Source of the DNA: Phytophthora quininea
Lineage: Eukaryota; Oomycota; Peronosporomycetes; Peronosporales; Peronosporaceae
Direction: 5' to 3'
Assembly (NCBI GenBank): GCA_011947345.1
Contig: JAAVTG010000157.1
Location: 1 to 25,873 of the forward strand
DNA: 25,873 nt
In this document: positions 1 to 7,752 of the stretch, in pieces
How the letters are laid out: the number at the start of each line of letters is the position of its first letter
Numbering within the stretch: the first letter of the stretch is position 1
Made by a program: the position numbers and the translations under genes
Notes under the pieces: model-generated
The model's input: the letters and a program-made list of their open reading frames with translations, nothing else
Told to the model about the DNA's origin: nothing
Database searches by the model: none

Positions 1-180
1 AGGTACCCACAATCCTGTACCCACAATCCTGTACCCACAATCATGGCGTGACGTAAACACCGTCCGTAATCACAGGAATGATTGCGGTACCACACAGTGA
101 AGGTCACGCCGACCTCACTGATGACGCGTCCACGTCACACGGTCGCTTGGCGAGGCGTCGTCACATCACTCTTGACAACA
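1..180 (-). repeat. Partial copia LTR, inverted copy
   Basis: Read on the minus strand from 180 down to 1, this matches the first ~189 bases of the LTR that starts at 363. The only difference I see is a 9-bp gap (AGTGATTAC absent, corresponding to LTR positions about 496-504). It begins with the same TGTTGTCAAG terminus and is cut by the window edge, so it is the 5' end of a second element of the same family lying head-to-head with the complete one, or a solo LTR. The near identity implies recent insertion. The base run on its outer side (181-185, GCGAT) is the complement of the five bases after the right LTR of the complete element (5269-5273, ATCGC). Confidence 0.9.
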
Positions 181-362
181 GCGATGTTCTTGCATGAAAT
201 AATCGTGATCAAGTTTGTCCGTGAAGACGACACGAAGGCTGTTCAAGCTACCTGGTCGAAACGTGGCTCAACTGGATGGCTGGTTCCGGTGACTACTTCA
301 ACACGACTTGAAGCGGGCGGGGGTGATGCTGTCACGGCTGAGCACGTTGATGTGGTCATTCA
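181..362 (+). pseudogene. 182-bp displaced fragment of the interrupted gene
   Basis: This single-copy spacer sits between two LTR starts facing each other. It is open in the plus frame that begins inside GCGAT at 181 (reading ...A-M-F-L-H-E-I-I-V-I-K). It has no resemblance to copia internal sequence. The minus-strand fragment at 5269-5784 ends (reading leftward) in GCGAT. If that end is joined to this spacer and one GCGAT is collapsed, the frame continues unbroken for about 60 more codons. The spacer is therefore the next part of the same gene, in the orientation opposite to that expected from a simple insertion. I do not recognise the protein family. Confidence 0.7.
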
Positions 363-763
363 TGTTGTCAAGAGTGATGTGACGACGCCTCGCCAAGCGA
401 CCGTGTGACGTGGACGCGTCATCAGTGAGGTCGGCGTGACCTTCACTGTGTGGTACCGCAATCATTCCTGTGATTACGGACGGTGTTTACGTCACAGTGA
501 TTACGCCATGATTGTGGGTACAGGATTGTGGGTACAGGATTGTGGGTACCTATTGTGGGTGCAAGATTGTAGGTACAGGATGGGCATCGACGTGGCGTTC
601 TCTGATTGGGTAAGGTAACTGTGTATCCAGTAGAGAATCCAGTAGGGTGTATCCAGTAAAGGATACCCAGTAGCAGGCTTAGAGGTAGCACGCGGTTGCG
701 AACTAAGGACCTGAATCGAATCACTTTGCATTTTGCCAACTACTGCTCAAGTGCTCTTCCTTT
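363..763 (+). repeat. 5' LTR of copia element
   Basis: A 401-base direct repeat identical to 4867-5267. It starts with TGTTGTCAAG and ends ...GCTCTTCCTTT immediately before the primer-binding site. It would supply the promoter and polyadenylation signal of the element. It contains an internal array of 14-bp units (511-579) and a second set of short ATCCAGTAG-type repeats (about 623-674). Confidence 0.95.
511..579 (+). repeat. 14-bp tandem repeats inside the LTR
   Basis: Five tandem units of ATTGTGGGTACAGG: 511-524 and 525-538 perfect, 539-551 (13 bp, ends in CCT), 552-565 (two changes plus a changed end) and 566-579 (one change). The same array is at 5015-5083 in the 3' LTR, and its start is at the left edge of the window on the minus strand. 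Arrays of this kind in LTRs often carry enhancer sites or drive LTR length variation; that role is inferred. Confidence 0.85.
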
Positions 764-782
764 GGTTATGAGCCCAAGCCCC
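764..782 (+). promoter_or_regulatory. Primer-binding site, half initiator tRNA-Met type
   Basis: GGTTATGAGCCCAAGCCCC lies directly after the 5' LTR. Its complement contains GGGCTCATAACC, the anticodon stem-loop of initiator tRNA-Met (CAU anticodon). Drosophila copia and yeast Ty5 are known to prime from an internally cleaved 5' half of this tRNA rather than from its 3' CCA end. The site contains an ATG (768-770) in frame with gag. Confidence 0.8.
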
Positions 783-818
783 GTCTTCCCTGACCAAGAC
801 CCCGACTACGCCTTCGCC

Positions 819-1712
819 ATGGACGCCGCCCCGACCGCGACCGCCCGCATCAACAAGTTCGACGGAACCAACTTCCACACATGGAAGTTCAAGATGCAGA
901 TGGTGCTCGAGGAGCGCGAACTGTGGGAAGTGACGAGTGGGGAAGTGAAGCTCGAGCAGTGCCAGACCGCGGCGGATCAAGCGATGTTTCGCAAGAAGTC
1001 GCGCAAGGCGCTGGCGATCGTCTGTCTCGCGATGGAGGACTCGCAGCTGCCGCTGGTGCGGTCGGCGAAGGACGCGCATGATGCATGGTCAAGACTGGAA
1101 GGACACTTCGAGAAGAAGAGCCTGGCGAACAAGCTCTTTCTTCGTCGACGGTTCTTCACTACGACGATGGACGAAGGTGATGATGTGCTGGAGCACATCA
1201 ACAAGCTCAAGACGCTGGCGGAGCAGCTCGACGCGGTCGGCGCTGCAGTCAGCGAGGACGACTTGGTGATCACGCTTCTTGCCAGTCTGAGCGAGTCGTA
1301 CCAGTTCCTCATCACGGCGTTGGAATCGCGTTCCGACACGCTGACGTGGGAGCTCGTGACGTCTCGGCTCCTACACGAGGACATGAAGCGCAAGGAACAA
1401 GGTGGCGGTGCTGACGGAACCGCGCACGCTCAAGGTCAAGCGTTCATGACAAGCGACAACGGGAAGCGCAGGGACGGCAGGCGCAAGCGCAGAGGACGAG
1501 TGCCTGTCATTACTGCGGCGAGCATGGACATTGGATCGCCAAGTGTCCGGTGCGGATCCGCGAGAACGGGGAGCAGCAGAGGCCGCAACGAGCGAACGTC
1601 GCGCAGTGTGAAGACGACTCTGGCGACTTCCTCTTCTCGGTTGGTGGCGACGCGGGTGCCTCCAAGCCGAGTGGCATGTGGCTGGTCGACTCGGGTGCGA
1701 CGCAGCACATGA
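819..1712 (+). CDS. gag: Copia Gag (capsid) region
   Basis: Encodes the structural Gag protein that assembles the virus-like particle in the cytoplasm. Starting at the ATG at 819 the protein opens M-D-A-A-P-T and has the UBN2/gag-polypeptide signature FDGTNFHTWKFKMQ, then a long helical domain to a basic tail (GKRRDGRRKRRGR, near 1462-1500). An in-frame ATG at 768, inside the primer-binding site, is an alternative start; 819 has the better context (GCCATGGAC). The CCHC zinc knuckle that should follow (C-HY-C-GEHG-H-WIAK-C, 1505-1546) lies in the pol frame, not this one. Everything after about 1500 in this frame (to the stop at 1710-1712) is therefore probably out-of-frame sequence. Nearly all oomycete copia elements read gag and pol as one frame, so a one-base loss is likely; a -1 ribosomal shift is possible, but I see no canonical slippery heptamer. 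Confidence 0.85.
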   Translation: MDAAPTATARINKFDGTNFHTWKFKMQMVLEERELWEVTSGEVKLEQCQTAADQAMFRKKSRKALAIVCLAMEDSQLPLVRSAKDAHDAWSRLEGHFEKKSLANKLFLRRRFFTTTMDEGDDVLEHINKLKTLAEQLDAVGAAVSEDDLVITLLASLSESYQFLITALESRSDTLTWELVTSRLLHEDMKRKEQGGGADGTAHAQGQAFMTSDNGKRRDGRRKRRGRVPVITAASMDIGSPSVRCGSARTGSSRGRNERTSRSVKTTLATSSSRLVATRVPPSRVACGWSTRVRRST

Positions 1713-4700
1713 CGTACTCGAAGGAGTACATGAAGAACTACAAGAAGATCTCTCCGGTGGACGTGCATCTGGCGGACGACGGTGTGGTGCAGGCAGTGGG
1801 AAGCGGCGACATCGTGATGTCGATGAAGACTCCGCGCGGCATGAAGAAGGGTGTGCTCACGGGTGTGTGGCACATCCCGAAGCTATCGCGCAACCTGTTC
1901 TCAGTCGGCCGCTTCACCAAGGACGTTGGGCCAGTGACCTTCGAGAGCGACGGGTGCTTCGCGGAAACGAAGGGTGTCAAGTGGAAGCTCGGCGCTCGTG
2001 AGGGAAAGGGACTGTTCAAACTCTGCATGACACCGAGGACGCCTGCTGACGAGGCCAATGCGGTAAGCTCGAAGGATCGCCAAGGGGACACCACGTCGTA
2101 CCTCTGGCACCTTCGACTTGGTCACATCGGCCATGGCGGTCTCGACGCCATCGTGAAGAAGGGCTACGGCACTGGCATCCCCATGACGTCGGTGAAGCAG
2201 TGGGAGGTGTGCGACGGATGCGCACTCGGCAAGCAAACGCGAGTGAGCTTCATGAAGTCGTCGCCGAACCGTGCGAAGCAAGTGCTGGAAGTGGTCCACA
2301 GCGATGTGTGCGGTCCGATGCAGACGGCGACGTTCGGAGGCAAGCGCTACTTCGTCACGTTCATCGATGACAAGTCGCACTTCTGTGTGGTGTACCTGCT
2401 TCGGAACAAGTCGGAGGTGGCTGCCAAGTTCGCTGCGTTCGTCGCGTTGGCTGAGACGCAGACCGGCAAGCGAGTGAAGACGCTCCGGAGTGACAACGGC
2501 GGCGAGTATACTTCGGGTACGATGGCCAAGTTGTGTGCGGATCGCGGCATCGAGCAGAAGTTCACGCCGCCGTACACGCCTCAGCTGAACGGAGTGGCGG
2601 AGCGGATGAACCGGACGCTGGTGGAGTGTGCGCGTTGCATGCTGGAACACGCCGGGTTGTCGAAGGAATACTGGGGAGAAGCGGTGATGACGGCCACGTT
2701 CCTCCGCAACCGGTGTCCGACGCGCGCCATCAGCCACGACAAGTCGCCGCACCACGTTTGGACCGGCAAGAAGCCTTTGCTGGCGAACCTCAAGGTGTTC
2801 GGGTGCCACGCGTACGTGCACGTGCCGAAGGAGAAGCGATCGAAGTTCGACGCTCGGTCGGTGCGCTGTCGTTTCCTCGGGTACTCGGAGCACGAGAAGG
2901 CGTATCGGTTCGAGGAGATCGAGAGTGGTCGCGTGTTGGTGAGCCGCGACGCGCAGTTCATGGAAGACGTCTTCGACGGTGGGAGACGCGACTACGCTTC
3001 GAAGGAGATGGTGGTGGGTCTTCCGACAGATGATGACGAAGACACCACGGATGAGGGGGCTCGGTCCGGATCGGATGAGAACGAAGAAGAAGCTGCGCGG
3101 AATCAAGACTTTGAGCCCGGCAGCAAGCGACACCCGCGCACACAATCGCTCGAGGAAGCAGTGGAGATCCCGAGCGCCAAGCGGTATGCGGTGCCGTGTC
3201 GACAGCAGCCGCTGGACGAGATGTCTGCCGCAGCTCAAGCGAAGGAAGACTTCGAGGCTGCGTACGTCGTGGATTCAGTGGGAGAGATGCCGACGACGTT
3301 CAAGTCGGCGATGGAATCCAGCGACGCAGACAAGTGGAAGGAAGCGTGCGACTCGGAGGTGGAGTCGCTCCGCAAGAACGAGACGTGGATCCTGGTGCCA
3401 TTGCCGAAGGGACGCAAGGCGATCGGCTGCAGATGGGTGTTCCGCGTGAAGGAGAACCAGTCTGGAGAGATCGAGCGGTTCAAGGCGCGACTGGTGGCGA
3501 AGGGATTCTCGCAGAAGTACGGCATCGACTACGACGAGACGTTCGCGCCGGTGGCCAAGTTCACGTCGATCCGTGTGCTGCTCAGTCTGGCGGCCAAGTA
3601 CAAGCTCACGGTGCATCAGATGGATGTGAAGACCGCGTTCCTCAACGGCTTGCTGGACGAGGACATCTACATGGCGCAGCCGGACGGATACGTGGACGGA
3701 GATCGACCCGACTACGTGTGCAGGCTCAAGCGTTCGCTGTACGGCCTGAAGCAGTCGCCGCGGATGTGGAACAAGACGATCGACGAGTTCATGCTGAAGC
3801 TCGGGTTCAAGAAGTGCGAGTCCGACCACTGCATCTACCTGAAGCGGGACGGTCACGACATGATGTTCGTGGCGCTGTACGTGGACGATCTGGTCCTCGC
3901 GAGCAGCAGCGACTGGATGCTGAAGGACACGAAGCAGGCGCTGAGTGACCGCTTCGAGATGACTGACATGGGCCAGCTCAAGTACTTCCTCGGTATGGAG
4001 ATCGAGCAAGATGTGGCGACTGGGAAGGTGTCAGTGCGGCAGACCAAGTTCGCGAAGGACATCCTCGAGAAGTTCAAGATGGATGAGAGCAACCCTGTGA
4101 AGACGCCGCAGGATCCGGGTCTGAAGCTGACCAAGGCCATGTGCGAAGGAGGTTGCAAGCACGGCGAGACCATGGCGAATGTTCCGTACCGGAACGCCGT
4201 GGGCTGCCTCATGTACCTCATGGTTGGTACTCGTCCGGACCTCGCAGCGGCAGTGGGAGTGCTGAGCCAGTTCGCAGCGGACCCCTGTCCGACACACTGG
4301 CAGGCGCTCAAGAGGGTCTTCCGCTACATCCGAGGCACGAAGACGCACGGCCTCGTGTTTCAAGCGAGCAGCGGTGACGGACTGCAAGGCTACTCGGATG
4401 CAGACTGGGCCGGCGACATCGAGTCTCTACGGAGTACGAGCGGCTACGCGTTCATGATGAACGGCGGATGCATCAGCTGGCGGAGCAAGAAGCAGCGCAC
4501 GGTGGCGCTCTCGTCGACGGAGGCCGAGTACATGGCGCTGTCGGAGGCAACGCAGGAGGCGGTGTGGCTCAAGGTGTTTCTGTGCGAGCTGGGCGAGATG
4601 GCAAGCGATGAAGCGGTGAAGATCTACGAGGACAACCAAGGCTCCATCGCGTTGGCCAAGAACCCCGAGTTCCACAAGCGCACCAAGCACATCGACATCC

Positions 4701-4912
4701 GCTACCACTTTGTGCGCGAGAAGGTCGAGGACGGTCAAGTGGTGTTGCAGTATGTTTCGACACTCGACATGCTGGCGGACATCATGACGAAGCCAATCGC
4801 GGCGCCGCAGTTCGACGCGCTCAGGACCAAGTTGGGCATCGTGGTCGCTGACGAGTCGAGTGGGAGTGTTGTCAAGAGTGATGTGACGACGCCTCGCCAA
4901 GCGACCGTGTGA
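1415..4912 (+). CDS. pol: Copia Pol polyprotein (PR-IN-RT-RH)
   Basis: The open frame runs from just after a TGA at 1412 to a TGA at 4910-4912. In order: CCHC zinc knuckle (1505-1546); aspartic protease with D-S-G-A at 1688; GAG pre-integrase zinc motif (WHLRLGHIG ... VCDGCALGK, about 2104-2235); integrase core with D (HSDVCGP), D (RSDNGGEY) and E (NGVAERMNR), about 2290-2610; reverse transcriptase with YVDD at 3878-3889; RNase H with DADW near 4400 and the closing TKHIDIRYHF segment. All catalytic residues I looked for are present. The last 14 codons and the stop lie inside the 3' LTR (from 4867), so the C-terminus is encoded by U3. The frame differs from gag by -1. The GTG at 1550 is only the first GTG/ATG-like codon, not a likely start. 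Confidence 0.93.
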   Translation, partial: RNRARSRSSVHDKRQREAQGRQAQAQRTSACHYCGEHGHWIAKCPVRIRENGEQQRPQRANVAQCEDDSGDFLFSVGGDAGASKPSGMWLVDSGATQHMTYSKEYMKNYKKISPVDVHLADDGVVQAVGSGDIVMSMKTPRGMKKGVLTGVWHIPKLSRNLFSVGRFTKDVGPVTFESDGCFAETKGVKWKLGAREGKGLFKLCMTPRTPADEANAVSSKDRQGDTTSYLWHLRLGHIGHGGLDAIVKKGYGTGIPMTSVKQWEVCDGCALGKQTRVSFMKSSPNRAKQVLEVVHSDVCGPMQTATFGGKRYFVTFIDDKSHFCVVYLLRNKSEVAAKFAAFVALAETQTGKRVKTLRSDNGGEYTSGTMAKLCADRGIEQKFTPPYTPQLNGVAERMNRTLVECARCMLEHAGLSKEYWGEAVMTATFLRNRCPTRAISHDKSPHHVWTGKKPLLANLKVFGCHAYVHVPKEKRSKFDARSVRCRFLGYSEHEKAYRFEEIESGRVLVSRDAQFMEDVFDGGRRDYASKEMVVGLPTDDDEDTTDEGARSGSDENEEEAARNQDFEPGSKRHPRTQSLEEAVEIPSAKRYAVPCRQQPLDEMSAAAQAKEDFEAAYVVDSVGEMPTTFKSAMESSDADKWKEACDSEVESLRKNETWILVPLPKGRKAIGCRWVFRVKENQSGEIERFKARLVAKGFSQKYGIDYDETFAPVAKFTSIRVLLSLAAKYKLTVHQMDVKTAFLNGLLDEDIYMAQPDGYVDGDRPDYVCRLKRSLYGLKQSPRMWNKTIDEFMLKLGFKKCESDHCIYLKRDGHDMMFVALYVDDLVLASSSDWMLKDTKQALSDRFEMTDMGQLKYFLGMEIEQDVATGKVSVRQTKFAKDILEKFKMDESNPVKTPQDPGLKLTKAMCEGGCKHGETMANVPYRNAVGCLMYLMVGTRPDLAAAVGVLSQFAADPCPTHWQALKRVFRYIRGTKTHGLVFQASSGDGLQGYSDADWAGDIESLRSTSGYAFMMNGGCISWRSKKQRTVALSSTEAEYMALSEATQEAVWLKVFLCELGEMASDEAVKIYEDNQGSIALAKNPEFHKRTKHIDIRYHFVREKVEDGQVVLQYVSTLDMLADIMTKPIAAPQFDALRTKLGIVVADESSGSVVKSDVTTPRQATV
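4853..4866 (+). promoter_or_regulatory. Polypurine tract region
   Basis: GAGTCGAGTGGGAG directly precedes the TGTTG start of the 3' LTR. This is where the plus-strand primer of reverse transcription is expected. The run is interrupted by pyrimidines (TC, T), so only GTGGGAG is strictly purine-rich. Position supports the call more than composition does. Confidence 0.55.
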
Positions 4913-5267
4913 CGTGGACGCGTCATCAGTGAGGTCGGCGTGACCTTCACTGTGTGGTACCGCAATCATTCCTGTGATTACGGACGGTGTTTACGTCACA
5001 GTGATTACGCCATGATTGTGGGTACAGGATTGTGGGTACAGGATTGTGGGTACCTATTGTGGGTGCAAGATTGTAGGTACAGGATGGGCATCGACGTGGC
5101 GTTCTCTGATTGGGTAAGGTAACTGTGTATCCAGTAGAGAATCCAGTAGGGTGTATCCAGTAAAGGATACCCAGTAGCAGGCTTAGAGGTAGCACGCGGT
5201 TGCGAACTAAGGACCTGAATCGAATCACTTTGCATTTTGCCAACTACTGCTCAAGTGCTCTTCCTTT
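4867..5267 (+). repeat. 3' LTR of copia element
   Basis: Identical over 401 bases to the 5' LTR at 363-763. One further T at 5268 precedes the flank ATCGC. The end of pol overlaps its first 46 bases. Identity of the LTRs marks the element as young, since the two copies are equal at the time of insertion. Confidence 0.95.
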
Positions 5268-5268
5268 T

Positions 5269-5784
5269 ATCGCTCCGTCCAATAGTTCATGATAGTCCAC
5301 ACCGATCTCATCCAAAGCAACCGAGGCACTGGTTGGGTTGAAGACATCCAACGCATGGTAGGCGCAAGCGACGACACCTTTGCGGCTGAACCAGTGCAGT
5401 AGTTTGTCACGGTAGTATCACAATCCAATCATATCGGGCTATTGTTCCTGCTGCATCAAATGAAATCCAAGACATAAGATTACCTCGTCGGGCAAAGCAG
5501 GCTTCGAAATCTAAGCCCCATACGCTAGTGACAGCCGATTTGACAAGATCCTTGCGCGGCATGGTAACGATCTCGTGCAGCAACTATAATACACGATAGA
5601 CGACGACGGCAGCGAATAACTTTGAGTGCCCACAGCACGACCGCCACAATGCATAATCTCCCGCCTTAGCCAATCGGACTGGCGGACGAGCTCTTCCTTG
5701 ACGATATGCTAATAAAATAGCAGCGAGCTCGTGAGCCATAGCGCACATGCTATTACCGTTGAGTGCGTTTGTGATCGATTGCAA
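5269..5784 (-). pseudogene. Decayed gene of unknown function, cut by the copia insertion
   Basis: On the minus strand a protein-like reading runs from about 5784 to the copia edge. It passes an in-frame TAG (5584-5586) and a TGA near 5416-5420, where the frame must shift by one base. The parts read AGDYALWRSCCGHSK..., LLHEIVTMPRKDLVKSAV... and DKLLHWFSRKGVVACAYHALD..., which look like natural protein rather than random translation. The reading reaches the copia insertion in the middle of a codon, and its continuation is found at 181-362. I do not recognise the family. It could be a second open frame of an older transposon rather than a host gene. It was already broken before the copia arrived. 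Confidence 0.5.
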
Positions 5785-6244
5785 GTGAGTATGTCAGCAT
5801 TGCTGACCTCTAAGTTTCTGGAGTTTAGTTTGTGCATTCTTGCGCACTGTGAGCTGGTGGTCAGCCTTTCAGCAGCACTTGGGAAAATTCCAGCGACCAG
5901 CTTGATTATATTCGGCTCACTCTAGCTGTTGTTTTCACGCCTTGTTGCCTTGACGTCGGAATGGAAAGTGTATGGAACTAAAGAGTGGTTAGCTAACTGC
6001 CTTCCTGCTCGAACAGCGGCGCCTTCGCGCTCTCTAAAGGGTACAATCGGGCAGCACAGTACCTAAACTTCCAAGCCTTGTCAGAATTCGTAGCGTGCAC
6101 TCACATTGTGCCACTCTTCCATGTAGACTCGTCACAGAGTTGCTGGGCTGGGAATTAATATGCATAGGTGATGCAATGCCTTTGCTGGCATTCACCCGAG
6201 GCATCGCTCAGTTGACTAACAGCCTGACGGGATCAGAGCCACCT
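5785..6244. other. Stretch without a supported gene
   Basis: The short open frames here (for example 5731-5925 and 6095-6319 on the plus strand) have no recognisable motif and give no sensible joined reading. The stretch probably belongs to the terminal region of the Mutator-like element that follows, but I could not find its inverted repeats. Confidence 0.4.
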
Positions 6245-6538
6245 TCAACACTGCGCAACTTTGACTCTTACCACATAAAATCCGGTGCTGGTGCAGTTGT
6301 GAGTCCAGTCCAGCGCTAGCGTTCCGCTCCAAGCCCTGAAAATCTCGTGCTGAGCCTTTGTCTGCACCACAATGCCGACTGTCTTATCCAGCTCACCCTG
6401 CACGACCAGGCAGCCATTTGTCTCGTCCACGACGAACTCGGCCAAAACAACTTCTAAGCGCTGCTCTGCATTCTTGGTCCCAAGCTGCGCGTTCGTCAGA
6501 TTACGGATTTGTTGAGAAGTTATCGGGGCCCTGCCCAC
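6245..6538 (-). pseudogene. MULE transposase, first catalytic part, inverted
   Basis: On the minus strand this encodes a part of the SWIM-type Mutator-like transposase: ITSQQIRNLTNAQL, then LAEFVVDETNG, then FRAWSGTLALDWTH, whose D is the first residue of the DDE triad. The next part of the same protein (LVATIATGRG...VLDFLCLNQQ) is encoded on the plus strand from about 6649. This block of roughly 300 bp is therefore inverted relative to the rest of the gene. The exon reading stops at GFYV next to GTAAGAG, a good splice donor, so the breakpoint may lie in a former intron. Confidence 0.65.
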
Positions 6539-6648
6539 ACCAGCACTCGTTAACTAAGCGACAGGTATATCGTGATAACCAAAGACAAATACCTGTAAAC
6601 TCGAAACCTGTTGACGGCAAACTAACAGGAGTTGTACTGGAACGGGCA

Positions 6649-7617
6649 GGTGCTCTTGTTGCCACGATAGCTACGGGTCGTGGGGGTAATAGTACTCGAT
6701 TTCCTGTGTCTCAATCAGCAGAAAGAGACACTGCTAGCAGTTCTACGTTGGCTGACGAAAAAGAATCCAATCGTTGAACATTTGCGGAGCATTGTAATCG
6801 ACAAAGACTTCACGAAGTCGTCAACACTTCGCGAGGCCTTTTCACAACCCGCGGTAAGTTCATTTGCGCGATAATTGCAGTTTATTCGTATTGCTATCGC
6901 ATGTTACTCCTCAGATTTTACTGTGTCAATTTCATGCACTCCGTCGTGTGAGAGAGATGATGGTTGGCAAGAATTATTTTGTGGTACCACCCCGCCGCGC
7001 TGAAGTGATTCCAAGAGTTGCTCTACATGCTGATTTAAGAGGAATTTCAAAATGGATTGGAGGAATTCGAAAGGCGCGTGAAAGCGCTTGCTCCTGCTTT
7101 TGCAGGATACTTTATTTGGGCAAACTATGGTCGACGTCGCTGCTTTTCTGCCGGAAACACAACTACTAACCGCGTAGAAGCGGGATGGAATCAACTGAAG
7201 CAGTTGCTCGGCAAGAAGACCAGCATCGATTGATTCGTTCACGTGATGATGCAGCACCAGCTCGGTGTGTTGCGCGACGTGCCTAGTGTTGTTAATCTGT
7301 TTGAAGTTTGCCCACCTGTGACGGACACTCTACCGCAAGAATTGCAACGACTGGGAGTCTTTTGAGTGTCTTCACTGTGACGTTGGTAGTGGGTCAGTGG
7401 TAGCGCTACCTTCCGGGGAGTGGTTCAGCGTTGGAGTCACGACCACAAGGAGTTCCGCGATGTGTACCAGCTTGCGCTGTCGGAGGGTAGCCAAATTCAA
7501 GTCACGTGGCCGCCCCGTGGAGTCGTCGAATGTGATTGTGTCGTTTCCGTGTCGACTCACCTCCCGTGTAAACATCTATGCAGTGTCTTAACTTCTCTAC
7601 GTGACCAAGGCGCTTAA
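6649..7617 (+). pseudogene. MULE transposase with SWIM zinc finger, decayed
   Basis: Remains of a Mutator-like transposase, the DNA-cutting enzyme of a class II transposon. In order: LVATIATGRG (6650-6680); a frame break at GGGGG; VLDFLCLNQQKETLLAVLRWLTKKNP and SIVIDKDF with the second catalytic D (to 6853); a 61-bp intron (6854-6914, GTAAGT...CTCAG) that rejoins the frame exactly; LLCQFHALRRV; a frame change near 7055; then NTTTNRVEAGWNQLKQLL with the catalytic E (about 7160-7205), and a TGA at about 7231. The C-terminal SWIM finger, C-x-C...C-x-H (VECDCVVS...HLPCKHLC), is at 7525-7590. Several indels and stops make it inactive. The plus-strand order and spacing are those of the ZSWIM/MULE family common in oomycetes. 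Confidence 0.8.
6854..6914 (+). other. Intron in the MULE transposase
   Basis: 61 bp, GTAAGT donor and CTCAG acceptor. Removing it joins ...FSQPA to ILLCQFHA in one frame, as expected for this transposase family. Confidence 0.75.
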
Positions 7618-7752
7618 GAAGTTGAGCAACTTGACAGCCGATGGTCGACGAGTGTAGCTCGGTCAGTGATTCCTGCTATTGGTGAAACCGTCCGACACCT
7701 CCGATCGGTGAGCTGACTAACTGGTGATAGCTGCCACGAACCTGCCTCTGCA

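Larger units (their letters stand above)
363..5268 (+). mobile_element. Ty1/copia LTR retrotransposon, complete
   Basis: A full-length Pseudoviridae-type retrotransposon of about 4.9 kb: 5' LTR, primer-binding site, gag, then pol in the copia order protease, integrase, reverse transcriptase, RNase H, a purine-rich tract, and a 3' LTR. The two LTRs are identical over 401 bases, so insertion was very recent (or the LTRs were homogenised). The right flank ATCGC (5269-5273) has its partner, complemented, at 181-185 beside the inverted LTR and not at the left edge of this element, where the flank is ATTCA (358-362). Gag and pol are in different frames; the break lies between 1415 and 1505. The LTR lacks the usual terminal CA: it ends ...CTTCCTTT(T). 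Confidence 0.95.

Noticed and set aside
436..618. Small plus-strand ORF in each LTR, repeated exactly at 4940-5122
   Set aside because: It is only the LTR repeat array translated; no evidence of coding.
1440..1505. Programmed -1 frameshift site between gag and pol
   Set aside because: No slippery heptamer in the right phase; sequence error or mutation is simpler. Kept only as a possibility.
1901..3238. 445-codon minus-strand frame across copia pol
   Set aside because: Antisense shadow of the GC-biased pol codons; rich in R/H/L with no motif.
5731..5925. Plus-strand ORF of 64 codons
   Set aside because: Hydrophobic run without start context or a continuation; overlaps the decayed minus-strand gene.
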